The translations under genes were made by a program, and so were the position numbers. A model generated the notes under the pieces. That model saw nothing but the letters and a program-made list of their open reading frames with translations. It was not told the origin of the DNA and ran no database searches. This document shows, one piece after another, positions 8,165-16,999 of a stretch of DNA of 61,332 bases. Numbering within the stretch: position 1 is the first letter of the stretch; every line of letters starts with the position of its first letter. The DNA is from Candidatus Peribacteria bacterium (GTDB lineage: Bacteria > Patescibacteriota > Gracilibacteria > UBA1369 > 2-02-FULL-48-14), in assembly GCA_943354505.1 (NCBI GenBank), contig CALRCE010000004.1, forward strand, positions 1 through 61,332, written 5' to 3'.

Positions 8165-9682
8165 TTATAGCTGCGCTTTCAGCGCAGTCCGAGAGAAAAC
8201 CCCGTCGTCAAAGAGTTTTCGTGTGGTGAGAATGCTTTCGAAGCCTCCTCCCAGTGTCTTCAGTATATTCCCATCTGGTAAGAGTGGACAATGCAGAATG
8301 AGCACTTCATCGGAGCCTGGCAAAAGCCCTTCCAACTCCTGTAAATTGCGGCCCTCTGCTTGTCCAAGTGCTTTGTCTAAGGTGGACAGTGCCAGCTCTG
8401 AAGAATTGGAAAGAATGACCGCGTCGTTCAAAAGCACTAAGCTGAGTTTGGCTTCTCCGTTCACTTTGAATTCGTAGGTGACGGTTTCGTTTTGTTTCAC
8501 CAACTCCACGCTTGGTTTCACTTGCTCAGCGATGGTTTCTCCTTTTTCGTTGGTGTGAGTGAGCTTGAACGTGAGGTGTTCCGCCAAACGGTCTTTGAGG
8601 GCATCCACTTGTTTGGCTTCGCCAGGTTCCAGTTCACCAATGAACAGAAAGTTTCCGCTGGGCGTGAAACCAAAATATTGCTCCTGATCGAGCAGAGGCG
8701 CGAGTTGCGTTTTAAAATCGAAGTCGGAGCCGAACCACCGACTGAGCAGGGTGTTGGTTTGAGCTTCCCAAACCAGAGCTGAAGACGGACTCAATTGATT
8801 TAAAATTTCGCCGATGCGCTCCCATTGAGCGTAGAGGTTTTGACCTCCCCATTCCCAAGCCAAACCGTCTGCTGTCCAGGGTAAGAATTTTTGTTGGTAA
8901 GTCACGTTGGAATGGTAGAACGCTGCTCCTCCCAAGAGGACTTTGTCTACGGCTAGAAAACTTTCAGAAAGATAGTCTTTTTCATCGCCCAAATTTTGAT
9001 AGTTCAAGGTTCCTCCCATGGATGGAAAAAGCTGCAACAAGGAGCTGATCGCGCCAAACTCACTCATGAAACGCGAGGTGGCGGCTTGCAGGTCGACGTA
9101 ATAAAAACCTGAATCCCAATGCGCTAGACGGCCCCGCACATTTTGGTACTTGGATTCCGATTCTAAACTGGGCTGAGTTCCGATAGCGGTTTCTTGAATC
9201 GAGGTCAGCAAGTCTTGTTCGCCTCCCACAAAAAGCAAGTCTCCGACCCAGGTGAAACAGTAGGGTTGGCCTTGGGTGTAACAGTAAACGTTGGACCAGA
9301 GCGAGGAGCTGGCCGCCACTTCTTGATAGTTTTCTTCGGGAGCTTTGAGGCTGTCTAGAAAAGCTTTGGCGTCGGATTTGGAATTCACTTCCACGAAACT
9401 GAGGTCTTCACCGTCCATCCAGGCTCCTCCGAAACGACTGATCCAGGGAAGTGTGTCGAGCGGAGTTCCCATGAAGGTGCTTTGCTCCGCAGGTAGCTGC
9501 ACTCCAGAATCTTGGAGATCAGCACGGTCGAGGATCCAAAAAGCCTCCGTGCTTTCCCCGGGCAGAAGTTCGGCCATGTTTGGCAGTGCATTCCAACGCA
9601 CGACGATGGCAAAAATCGCTAGCCAAGCAAGGAGTAGAAAGCTCGCTACGAAGAGGCCTTTGGGGATTTGTGGAGTGGACAT
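8165..9682 (-). CDS. Single-pass membrane protein, DUF3352-like
   Basis: 505 residues. An N-terminal membrane anchor (residues 9-29) is followed by an extracellular region opening with NMAELLPGESTEAFWILDRADL, the kind of start seen in DUF3352 proteins (a resemblance only). Recurrent patterns such as WISRFGGAWMDGEDLSFVEV and YCFTWVGDLLFVGGEQDLLTSI suggest two or more repeats of one alpha/beta fold. No catalytic motif is seen. Directly upstream of the DUF4012 gene with a 14-bp gap, so the two proteins may work together at the envelope. A weak TACACT box at 9691-9696 would give a nearly leaderless message. Confidence 0.6.
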   Translation of the reverse strand: MSTPQIPKGLFVASFLLLAWLAIFAIVVRWNALPNMAELLPGESTEAFWILDRADLQDSGVQLPAEQSTFMGTPLDTLPWISRFGGAWMDGEDLSFVEVNSKSDAKAFLDSLKAPEENYQEVAASSSLWSNVYCYTQGQPYCFTWVGDLLFVGGEQDLLTSIQETAIGTQPSLESESKYQNVRGRLAHWDSGFYYVDLQAATSRFMSEFGAISSLLQLFPSMGGTLNYQNLGDEKDYLSESFLAVDKVLLGGAAFYHSNVTYQQKFLPWTADGLAWEWGGQNLYAQWERIGEILNQLSPSSALVWEAQTNTLLSRWFGSDFDFKTQLAPLLDQEQYFGFTPSGNFLFIGELEPGEAKQVDALKDRLAEHLTFKLTHTNEKGETIAEQVKPSVELVKQNETVTYEFKVNGEAKLSLVLLNDAVILSNSSELALSTLDKALGQAEGRNLQELEGLLPGSDEVLILHCPLLPDGNILKTLGGGFESILTTRKLFDDGVFSRTALKAQL

Positions 9683-9766
9683 TGTGGACAGAGTGTAGCA
9701 GGAGACCCTAATTTGAGGAAGGGTGAGCCTTCATCATTCTTTCGTAATTTGAAAGGGCTGATTCAG

Positions 9767-10246
9767 CTATAGTCTTTTCATGAATAAAAGATAGGTTGGC
9801 TTTCCTTCCGTTGATTCTTCTACCGCCTCCTTGATGAATTCGGTGAAGCCCCACTTTTCGTAGAGTTTTTGGATTTGAGGTTCGTGCTTATAAGCTCCGA
9901 TCGTGACTTCGGTGAAGCCTTTTTCTTTGATGCGTTCGATAACCCGTTCCATGAGTTTTGTTCCCCAACCTTGTCCACGGTGGTCGGGATGAATGCGGAA
10001 GGCGGAAAGGTAAGCGCGGTTCTTTCCATTGGCTTCCTCTGGATCGCTGCTTTTATTCCAGTAGAGATGAAACTCACCTAAGATTTCTTCGCCCTCTTCT
10101 ACCACCCAAAATTCCTGCGTGCCCGCTTCAATGCCTTTGATGTAATCCTTCTGAGCGACTTGCTGCCACTCGTTCTTGCGAGACCAAGCCCAATCCTGGT
10201 TGAGCTTTTTGAAGTCCTCGATTTTGCCTTGGCGGATGTGGGTCAT
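9767..10246 (-). CDS. GNAT family N-acetyltransferase
   Basis: 159 residues, normal for a single GNAT domain. The acetyl-CoA pyrophosphate loop is visible as HPDHRGQGWGTKLMERVIE, preceded by the beta strand AYLSAFRI and followed by EVTIGAYKHEPQIQKLYEKWGF, the typical last strands. The substrate cannot be told from the sequence. The start overlaps the stop of the upstream gene by an ATGA, so the pair is translationally coupled. Confidence 0.88.
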   Translation of the reverse strand: MTHIRQGKIEDFKKLNQDWAWSRKNEWQQVAQKDYIKGIEAGTQEFWVVEEGEEILGEFHLYWNKSSDPEEANGKNRAYLSAFRIHPDHRGQGWGTKLMERVIERIKEKGFTEVTIGAYKHEPQIQKLYEKWGFTEFIKEAVEESTEGKPTYLLFMKRL

Positions 10247-10665
10247 TTGTCTCTCGCCGTAAGATGAATTATTTCTGGTGGGATTTTTCTAACACGGATT
10301 TTAGACTCCTTGTTCAAAAACATTTTTACGAGTCGATGGAGTCCATCCAAGGTCAGCCACTTCCCCTTCTTGTTTCTCATGATGTCGATCGGATAAGAAG
10401 TGTCGCAGTCTTTGATTTTATCTCTATGGTATGGGTATGCCTCCAAATCACTTATCACTTCTCTGGGTGTGATCACAATATTTCCCTCTTCATCTTCCCA
10501 AAAAGGCACTTCTAAAATCCAAAGCAGCTCATCCATGTTCATTTCCTCTACTGGTACTTTCAATGCCCATAACTTGTTGTTATCTCGCCAAAACGGCAAA
10601 TCAAAAGAATGTTCTTCATGACGAGGATCAACGTAGATCTCTTTTTTTGGCTTTTTCTTAGACAT
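10243..10665 (-). CDS. ParB/sulfiredoxin-like small protein
   Basis: 140 residues, lysine-rich start. The part ISDLEAYPYHRDKIKDCD followed by PIDIMRNKKGKWLTLDGLHR resembles the ParB-N/sulfiredoxin fold, where a [DN]G.HR segment forms the nucleotide site; here it reads LDGLHRLVKM. Proteins of this fold range from chromosome partition CTPases to small accessory proteins and toxins; this one lacks the HTH of true ParB. Coupled by ATGA to a GNAT gene. A TATACT box at 10677-10672 would give a leaderless message. Function uncertain. Confidence 0.6.
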   Translation of the reverse strand: MSKKKPKKEIYVDPRHEEHSFDLPFWRDNNKLWALKVPVEEMNMDELLWILEVPFWEDEEGNIVITPREVISDLEAYPYHRDKIKDCDTSYPIDIMRNKKGKWLTLDGLHRLVKMFLNKESKIRVRKIPPEIIHLTARDK

Positions 10666-10701
10666 GGTAGAAGTATAACAAAATCTGTAAAATATGCTTA
10701 T

Positions 10702-11466
10702 ATGAAAACAATCGTTGCCATTGGCGGTTATCTCAAAGAAGGTGGTGAGGGTACAGGCAGTTGGTTTGATACACCCCTAGAAATCGACAAGGAAATTTGC
10801 GGACTCACTGGCAAAGCTCATCCGAAAGTACTTTTCATACCGACTGCGAGTAGTGATTCGGAAGCTTATGAACTTGCTTTTAGGAAAAATTACGAAGGCA
10901 AACTCAAGTGTGAAGTGGATGTGCTTCGACTTATCCTAGAAAAGCCTAGTTCTAAAGCAATTCAAGCTAAGATTGATTGGGCGGATTTGATTTACGTGGG
11001 TGGAGGCAACACCTTAAAAATGATGAAAAAATGGCGACGACTTGGCGTGGACAAAGTCCTCAAGCAGGCTTGGGAACAAGGAAAAATTCTTTGTGGAGTC
11101 AGTGCGGGTTCCATTTGTTGGTTTGAATATGGCGTGAGCGACAGTCTTCACTTTTACAACAAGGAGGAAACGAAATATCTCAAAGTTCGCGGCCTGGGTT
11201 TTCTGAAAGGCGTTCACAATCCACACTTTGGAAGTGAAACGGAAGACAATCAGCACCGTACCAAGGGTATGAAGGAAGTGATGCGGCGTTCTAAAGAGAA
11301 ATGTCTGGCGATTCCTGATGCTTGTGCAGTGATTTTTGAGGGAGACCAGTATCGAGTCATAGGCAAGCCTGAAGTCAGTCAGGCTTGGTATGAGGGAGGG
11401 AAGTACCATGAGCAGCAAATTCCGAGGGAAGGGCTGTCCGTTTTTCCTGCACCTTCAAGTTTATAG
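10702..11466 (+). CDS. Peptidase family S51 (YgaJ/cyanophycinase-like)
   Basis: 254 residues from the ATG at 10702, where the family's first strand MKTIVAIGG begins; a longer reading from 10609 would run into the divergent gene. S51 features: YVGGGNTLKMMKKW, the nucleophile elbow GVSAGSICWF with its Ser, and IPDACAVIFEGDQYRVIG near the end. The closest match by eye is the YgaJ-type serine peptidase rather than E. coli PepE; members cleave Asp-containing dipeptides or cyanophycin. The last 92 bp overlap the 3' end of the convergent HNH gene, so both C-termini are encoded on the same DNA. Confidence 0.85.
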   Translation: MKTIVAIGGYLKEGGEGTGSWFDTPLEIDKEICGLTGKAHPKVLFIPTASSDSEAYELAFRKNYEGKLKCEVDVLRLILEKPSSKAIQAKIDWADLIYVGGGNTLKMMKKWRRLGVDKVLKQAWEQGKILCGVSAGSICWFEYGVSDSLHFYNKEETKYLKVRGLGFLKGVHNPHFGSETEDNQHRTKGMKEVMRRSKEKCLAIPDACAVIFEGDQYRVIGKPEVSQAWYEGGKYHEQQIPREGLSVFPAPSSL

Positions 11467-12232
11467 CGTGAGCCAGAGTGTGATGAGCCTTACACAGCGG
11501 CGCTAAATAGTGTGGATCGTGCAAATGGCTGAGCGAAAAGGTTTGAGTGTGGTGGAGTTGCTGCGCTGGCTTTTTGCAGGTTCGAATTGAGCATTTGCTG
11601 CCGTGTTCTTTTTGGATGATCTTTTTGATCCGAACTGGCACGTAGCGTGAGTGAGTTTCGTTCAACTTTTCTGCGATGGTGATTTTTTCTTCTGCGATTT
11701 CTTGCTCACGTTGGTCTAAGAATTCGGTGAGTAGTTTGTCTAGATCGAGGCCTTTTTCTTGAAGTTTCACAAGTCGCTCGGTGACTTCGGCGCTGAGCTT
11801 TAGAGTGTGCCCGGGCACAAGTTTTTCCTCGATTTTTGCCTCAAGTAAGCCATCTCTCACAAAAACTTCGAGAGCATGTTTGGGCAAAATTTTCACCGCT
11901 TCAGCCAAGGCTTGCTCATTTTCTGGGCTGGCGATCGAAGCGACTCGAGCGAGTTTGTGAACGCTCACAGTTCCAGACACGAGTAAGTTTTTTAGCGTTG
12001 GCGTCTCCGCAAAACGCTTCTCCAGGGAGAGCACTCGACGCACTTGCTCTTCGCTGAGGCCCGCCAGTTTGAAAGAAAATTCGAAGATGGATGAGAAGCC
12101 TTTTCGTTCAAAAAGGCGGCGGCGCTGAATTTCGGGCAAAAGTCCCATGAATTTACGTCGCCACCTGAGGGCATTTTCGCCGTAAAATTTTGCCTTTCGA
12201 AGGAGTTCTTGATCGGTGAGCTGAGAGTTCAT
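11375..12232 (-). CDS. HNH endonuclease domain protein
   Basis: 285 residues. The N-terminal 190 residues are helical and resemble the DUF222-type region that precedes many HNH domains. The C-terminal domain has CSIRTCKKPAQQLHH and later LAPLCKAHHTLAH, giving two CxnC-like metal sites and the HH dyad. The Asn normally found before LxxLC is Tyr here (DPHYLAPLC), so nuclease activity is not certain. Such genes are often associated with mobile or restriction-like functions. Its 3' end overlaps the S51 gene by 92 bp. Confidence 0.75.
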   Translation of the reverse strand: MNSQLTDQELLRKAKFYGENALRWRRKFMGLLPEIQRRRLFERKGFSSIFEFSFKLAGLSEEQVRRVLSLEKRFAETPTLKNLLVSGTVSVHKLARVASIASPENEQALAEAVKILPKHALEVFVRDGLLEAKIEEKLVPGHTLKLSAEVTERLVKLQEKGLDLDKLLTEFLDQREQEIAEEKITIAEKLNETHSRYVPVRIKKIIQKEHGSKCSIRTCKKPAQQLHHTQTFSLSHLHDPHYLAPLCKAHHTLAHAINLKVQEKRTALPSEFAAHGTSLPHTKPD

Positions 12233-12362
12233 GGTTTGTGAGTTTAGATGCTTTTATTTTAGCTCTGAAAAGAGAATTTCAACAGGTTTAAAAGTGAATT
12301 TTTACATGACAAAATGATGGGTGAGTATAGATTCACCTTTTACCTAAAAATCCCGCCCGGAA

Positions 12363-13337
12363 TCACAGTCCTTCTTGTCCTTCAGCGTAGCGAGCCCACT
12401 TCATTTGTAGGTTGTTGTTTGGAGCTGTCTGATCCGCTTCCACTCGCCAGTCCCAACCGTGGCCGCGCATGGTTTCCTGCAAAATGCCCATTTTAGTGGA
12501 CTCGTCCGATCCATCTGGAAACTCCATGTGATCCGTATAATCTGTGTTGTATAAAGTAAAAATTTGGAAAGTTTCACCCTCGTTGAGTTCGTACTTTTCA
12601 GCGAATGCTTCCACTCTTTTTTGGACCTCTCCTGTCTCCCAAAGTGATTCACCGACGATTTGTAGGCCATAGTAAAAACCTTCTTCAGTCAAACTTCGAG
12701 CGGGAATATCTTCACCCAACAAAGTGTCTAAGAATGTGTACCCTCCATACGAACCGATGTTTTCGGATTCTGGAAAACCTATGCTGGTGATCCACTCGGC
12801 TACTCCTTCCGCTATTGTTGAGTTGTCGGCGGCATCTTTTCCTCCTTCATTTGAAAGGCTATGCGTCAACTCATGAAAAGTGTAGTAAGGCTTTCTTTCA
12901 ACAGTCGTATAAACTTGGATGTGAGTCCCTCCATTTTGTGCACCTCCTTCAAGACCTTGATCCCTTGCATCCTTCATCCACAGCTTAATTCCTGGCTGAA
13001 CGGCATTTATCTTTGCTGCCAATTCTGGAGGAGAGATTTTTAGCGTACGACTCACGTTGAGCCAAGCACAAGCGAGCTCTGTGCGAAGGGCTTCATCCAT
13101 CCATTCTTCATCAACAAACTTTTTATTTTGTGCTTCAAATGCATAAATCACCATTTGTCTTCCTTGAGGTTTAAGCGCCTCCTTCAATAAATCCATCTCT
13201 GCTTTGGGATAATCTTCTCCGTCCAAACAAGCTGAGGCTATTTTCAATGGAACTTCATCCCCGAGGTCCCGCTCTGGGCTTGGTTGAGATGTGCATCCTC
13301 CGAGAGCGACTAAACTGAGTGCTAAAAATTCTTTCAT
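12363..13337 (-). CDS. Lipoprotein with a gluzincin-like HELTH motif
   Basis: 324 residues. Signal peptide with lipobox LGGC (Cys15). The sequence FHELTHSLSN at residues 154-163 is an HExxH zinc motif, and STIAEGVAEWI about 20 residues later offers a Glu as third ligand, the spacing of gluzincin metallopeptidases. So a surface-bound zinc peptidase is plausible; I cannot name the family. The C-terminal half has no other motif. The promoter TTGACA-17-CAAAAT (13380-13352, minus strand) shares its -35 region with that of alaS on the other strand. Confidence 0.7.
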   Translation of the reverse strand: MKEFLALSLVALGGCTSQPSPERDLGDEVPLKIASACLDGEDYPKAEMDLLKEALKPQGRQMVIYAFEAQNKKFVDEEWMDEALRTELACAWLNVSRTLKISPPELAAKINAVQPGIKLWMKDARDQGLEGGAQNGGTHIQVYTTVERKPYYTFHELTHSLSNEGGKDAADNSTIAEGVAEWITSIGFPESENIGSYGGYTFLDTLLGEDIPARSLTEEGFYYGLQIVGESLWETGEVQKRVEAFAEKYELNEGETFQIFTLYNTDYTDHMEFPDGSDESTKMGILQETMRGHGWDWRVEADQTAPNNNLQMKWARYAEGQEGL

Positions 13338-13373
13338 GAAATATTTTCTTTATTTTGTCAAGTTCTTTAGCTT

Positions 13374-13403
13374 TTGTCAAGATCGGGAAGCTTTGTGTAT
13401 AGT
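13374..13403 (+). promoter_or_regulatory. Promoter of alaS, overlapping a divergent promoter
   Basis: TTGTCA (13374-13379), 18 bp, TATAGT (13398-13403), about 15 nt before the ATG at 13425. On the minus strand TTGACA (13380-13375), 17 bp, CAAAAT (13357-13352) serves the lipoprotein gene. The two -35 boxes share five bases, so polymerases on them should exclude each other. Confidence 0.6.
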
Positions 13404-13424
13404 GTGTTTCTGTTAACTTGCTCT

Positions 13425-15437
13425 ATGCTCGCTTCTGACCTTCGCCAACGCTTCCTCAACTTCTTTGCTCAAAAACATGGGCACAAGATCATTCCCGGCT
13501 CCAGTTTGATTCCTGAAAATGATCCGACCGTGTTGTTTACGACGGCAGGAATGCATCCACTTGTGCCTTTTTTGATGGGGGAAAAGCACCCGGAAGGAAC
13601 GCGACTCACGGATGTGCAAAAGTGTGTACGAACCGGAGACATCGACGAAGTGGGCGACCCAACGCATCTCACTTTTTTCGAAATGCTCGGGAACTGGTCG
13701 CTCGGGGATTATTTCAAAGAAGGCGCGATTCAAATGTCTTTTGAATTCATGACGAGTTCGGTTGCGGAAGGGGGCCTCGGCATCGACCCTAAAAATTTGG
13801 CAGTGACGTGTTTTGAAGGTGATGAAAATGCAGCTCGAGACGAAGAAGCGGCTGGCATTTGGTCCAGGCTCGGCATGCCGAAAGAACGCATCGCTTTTTT
13901 GCCCAAAGAAGACAACTGGTGGGGACCTGCGGGACTCACAGGACCTTGTGGTCCGGACACTGAAATGTTCCACTGGACGGGCGACGGTGCTGCTCCCGAA
14001 ATTTACGATCCTAAAGACAAACGTTGGGTGGAGATTTGGAACGATGTGTTCATGCAATACAATAAAAATGAGGATGGGACCTTCACTCCGCTGACTCAGC
14101 AAAATGTGGACACCGGAATGGGGCTCGAACGTGTGACCTGTATTTTGCAGGGCAAGAAAAGCCCTTATGACACCGAACTGTTTTTGGAAGTCATGGAAAA
14201 GATTCGTAGCCTTTCGAGCGGATCCAATGCTTTGAGCGAACGAATCATTGCCGATCATCTTCGCACTTCCACTTTTATTTTGGGGGACGAACGTGGGGTG
14301 ATGCCTTCGAATGTGGATCAAGGTTATGTGCTTCGACGACTCATTCGTCGTGCGATTCGTCATGGACGAAAGCTCGGTATTCAAGGCTCTTTCACCGCGG
14401 ATTTGGCAAAGATTTTTGTGCGCAACTACGGTTCCGTTTACAAGGAACTGGCGAAGTACGAAGACCGCATTGTGAGTGCACTTGAAAAAGAAGAGGAACA
14501 ATTCCAAAAAGCCCTCGACAACGGCGAACAAGAACTCGCCAAAGATGTGGAACGTGTGGCGGAAGGCTTGGATGCTTTAATAAAGGACACCAAAGTGGCT
14601 CGTTTGGAACTGGGCCTCAATGTGCTCAGCCAAGTGGTGGGCAACAAGGAAGCTCTCGCGGCTTTGAATCAAACCTTGCGTCCCGTGCTGGGGAAACTTC
14701 GCGGCGAATTCAAGGGAGAAGCGGCTGAGAAAACAGTGGACGAGTCCGTGCTTGTGAAAGTGCGTGAGACCGCTCAGGGCTTGAAAGACGGTGGATGGAT
14801 GCTGCGTGGAGATCGTGCATTTTTTTACTTCGAAAGTTTTGGTTTCCCTCTGGAAATGACCGTAGAAATCATGCGGGAACATGGGGTCACCGTGGAACAA
14901 GAAGGTTTTCAAAAAGCATTCAGCCAACATCAAGAAAAATCCCGCGCAGGCTCTGAACAAAAGTTTGCCGGAGGACTGGCGGACCATAGTTTTGAAACGA
15001 CCAAATTGCACACCGCGACTCATTTGATGCTCGAGGCACTGCGTCGCGTGCTGGGGAAAACCGTGGAACAAAAAGGCTCCAACATCACTCAAGAGCGTTT
15101 GCGTTTTGACTTCAACTATCCTGACAAACTGACCCCTGAACAAATCGCTCAAGTCGAAAAGTTTGTGAACGATGCGATTCAAGAAGACTACCCCATCCAC
15201 TTCGAAGAAATGACCGTGGAGGAGGCTCGAAAAATCGATGCAACGGGAGTCTTTGTGGACAAGTACGAAGGTGAGTTGGCTGGTCGTGTGAAGGTTTACT
15301 TCATGGGGAACTACTCCAAGGAAATCTGTGGAGGACCTCACGTGGAACACACAGGACTGCTCGGCGCAAAGTTCACGATCGTCAAAGAAGAGGCGTCTTC
15401 TGCGGGCATTCGACGCATTCGTGCGATTCTGAAATAA
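13425..15437 (+). CDS. alaS: Alanyl-tRNA synthetase, short form
   Basis: 670 residues instead of about 875. The aminoacylation core is intact (FLNFFAQKHGHKIIPGSSL, TFFEMLGNWSLGDYF, GLERV). The editing domain is present with HTATHLM near residue 529 and CGGPHVEHTG near 635. The protein ends right after the editing domain (AGIRRIRAILK), so the coiled-coil and C-Ala parts are missing. About 80 extra helical residues sit between EEEQFQKALDNGEQEL and GDRAFFYFESFGFP, where other enzymes have LYDTYGFP. The start at 13425 fits the family N-terminus; an upstream GTG/ATG-type extension would cover the promoter. Confidence 0.96.
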   Translation: MLASDLRQRFLNFFAQKHGHKIIPGSSLIPENDPTVLFTTAGMHPLVPFLMGEKHPEGTRLTDVQKCVRTGDIDEVGDPTHLTFFEMLGNWSLGDYFKEGAIQMSFEFMTSSVAEGGLGIDPKNLAVTCFEGDENAARDEEAAGIWSRLGMPKERIAFLPKEDNWWGPAGLTGPCGPDTEMFHWTGDGAAPEIYDPKDKRWVEIWNDVFMQYNKNEDGTFTPLTQQNVDTGMGLERVTCILQGKKSPYDTELFLEVMEKIRSLSSGSNALSERIIADHLRTSTFILGDERGVMPSNVDQGYVLRRLIRRAIRHGRKLGIQGSFTADLAKIFVRNYGSVYKELAKYEDRIVSALEKEEEQFQKALDNGEQELAKDVERVAEGLDALIKDTKVARLELGLNVLSQVVGNKEALAALNQTLRPVLGKLRGEFKGEAAEKTVDESVLVKVRETAQGLKDGGWMLRGDRAFFYFESFGFPLEMTVEIMREHGVTVEQEGFQKAFSQHQEKSRAGSEQKFAGGLADHSFETTKLHTATHLMLEALRRVLGKTVEQKGSNITQERLRFDFNYPDKLTPEQIAQVEKFVNDAIQEDYPIHFEEMTVEEARKIDATGVFVDKYEGELAGRVKVYFMGNYSKEICGGPHVEHTGLLGAKFTIVKEEASSAGIRRIRAILK

Positions 15438-15509
15438 GTAAAAAACTTGTAACGAAAGCCCCATTCGGAACGTATACATAGACGAAAGGTTCCCCTAAAC
15501 CCTTCGATT

Positions 15510-15614
15510 ATGAAAATCTTTACCTTCTGTCTTCGCCTTTTGTTTATCGCCTTGGGAACGCTCAGTCTTATGGCGGTGAGTCAGCCTTTGGTCCAAGCCT
15601 TTGGTTCGCTTTAG
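15510..15614 (+). CDS. Possible small membrane peptide
   Basis: 34 residues: a basic start (MKIFTFCLR), then a hydrophobic segment LLFIALGTLSLMAVS and a short tail. It looks like a single membrane helix or a bare signal peptide. It lies 73 bp downstream of alaS on the same strand and its stop overlaps the miaB stop by 4 bp, like other real convergent pairs in this window. There is no Shine-Dalgarno, but that is normal here. Evidence is only composition and position, so it could be chance. Confidence 0.35.
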   Translation: MKIFTFCLRLLFIALGTLSLMAVSQPLVQAFGSL

Positions 15615-16999
15615 GCCAATTCCCCCTTCAAATAAAAGACGCTGGATTCTGTGACTTTTACGGAGGTCTCCTTCCCCACCAAGGGGCGGCCGGATTTGAA
15701 TTGAATTTCTTTGAACTCGCGCGTACGTCCACGGCAGGTTTGTCCGATTTGTTCGGTGACGAGCACGTCCACCGTTTTGCCCACCATGGCGGCGTGTTTT
15801 TTCTCGGAGATTGTTTTGAGCAAGTCGTTCATTTTGTGCCAACGCTGTTCTTTGGTTTTGGCAGAAACGTCGTCTTTGAGGCTCTTTTGAGAGTAAGTGC
15901 CTTTGCGAGGTGAATAACGGGAAAGGAAGCACATGTCCCACTCCATTTCTTTGTACATGTTGTAGCTGTTTTCGAATTCTTCTTCGGTTTCGCCGCAAAA
16001 GCCTACGATGATGTCGGTGCTGATGGCGCAATTGGGAATAGCGGCTTGAAGTTTACGCATGATTTCTTTGTATTCGGGCATGCGGTAGTTGCGGTTCATT
16101 CGACGCAAAACGGCATCGTCTCCGGATTGCACAGGCATGTGGATGTAGGGGCAGATGATCTTGAGGCTACCGAGGGTTTGGATGAGTTCGTCGGAAAAAT
16201 CGCGGGGGTGAGGCGAGGTGAAACGAAGTCGGCTCAGTCCTTTTGTGGAGAGCTTGTCCACTTCTCGAAGTAAAGCCGCAAAAGGATTGGCTCCAAACTG
16301 AGCGAAGGCGCCGGATTTTTTGTCGTTGAAACTGAGTCCGTAGGAATTCACGGTTTGGCCCACGAGGGTGATTTCGAGAGCGCCTTCTTCCACGTGTTTT
16401 TCGCATTCGGCGAGGATTTCCTTGAAGTCGCGGCTTTTTTCACGACCGCGGGTGAAGGGCACAATGCAGTAGGTGCAGAATTTGTCGCAGCCTGTGGTGA
16501 TGGGCACGAACACCGAATAGCCCGTGGCTTTGGTGGGGACGATTTGAAAATAATTTTCCAACTCGCCTTCGTCGATTTGATCTTCAAAGGTGAGATCGGG
16601 ATCCACTTCTTTCAGCAGTTCAGGAAGTTTGGCGACTTCTTCAATGCGAAAGGCGATGTCCATTTCGGGCATTGTGACCAACACGGGATCAATTTCTTTT
16701 TTATTTTGACCAACGCTCTCTTCGCTCGCTTTTGGTCTGGTGGAGGTTTTGCGGACCATGCAACCGGTGACAGCAATGCGCAGTTTTGGGTTGGCTTCGC
16801 GGAGTTTGGCTAAAATTTTTCGCAAACCAAAGACTCGATCCTCGGCTTTTTGTTTGACGCTACAGGTATTGAGCACCAAAACGTCGGCGTCTTTTTCATC
16901 CTTGCCGGGGGTGTAGCCCAGCCGTTCCAAGACACTGGCGACGCGCTCCGAGTCGGAGAGGTTCATGGCGCAGCCGAAGGTTTGGATTGCGTATTTCAT
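15611..16999 (-). CDS. miaB: tRNA-2-methylthio-N6-dimethylallyladenosine synthase
   Basis: 462 residues. MiaB is a radical-SAM enzyme with two [4Fe-4S] clusters that adds the methylthio group to i6A37 of tRNA. The UPF0004 domain has its three cysteines (TFGCAMN, NTCSV, TGCM). The radical-SAM cluster is CDKFCTYC followed by IVPFTRGREKS, and a TRAM domain closes the protein. Between the third cysteine and the radical-SAM site there is extra sequence with charged residues, longer than in E. coli. Its ATG overlaps the end of the LemA-like gene by 4 bp, so it is last in a coupled gene row. Confidence 0.95.
   Translation of the reverse strand: MKYAIQTFGCAMNLSDSERVASVLERLGYTPGKDEKDADVLVLNTCSVKQKAEDRVFGLRKILAKLREANPKLRIAVTGCMVRKTSTRPKASEESVGQNKKEIDPVLVTMPEMDIAFRIEEVAKLPELLKEVDPDLTFEDQIDEGELENYFQIVPTKATGYSVFVPITTGCDKFCTYCIVPFTRGREKSRDFKEILAECEKHVEEGALEITLVGQTVNSYGLSFNDKKSGAFAQFGANPFAALLREVDKLSTKGLSRLRFTSPHPRDFSDELIQTLGSLKIICPYIHMPVQSGDDAVLRRMNRNYRMPEYKEIMRKLQAAIPNCAISTDIIVGFCGETEEEFENSYNMYKEMEWDMCFLSRYSPRKGTYSQKSLKDDVSAKTKEQRWHKMNDLLKTISEKKHAAMVGKTVDVLVTEQIGQTCRGRTREFKEIQFKSGRPLVGKETSVKVTESSVFYLKGELA

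Noticed and set aside
13413..14531. Long open frame on the minus strand inside alaS (372 codons)
   Set aside because: Antisense to a clear alaS; composition is that of a mirrored coding strand (His/Arg/Phe-rich) with no domain. The same holds for the antisense frames in metK (32446-33720) and ppdK (44476-45624).
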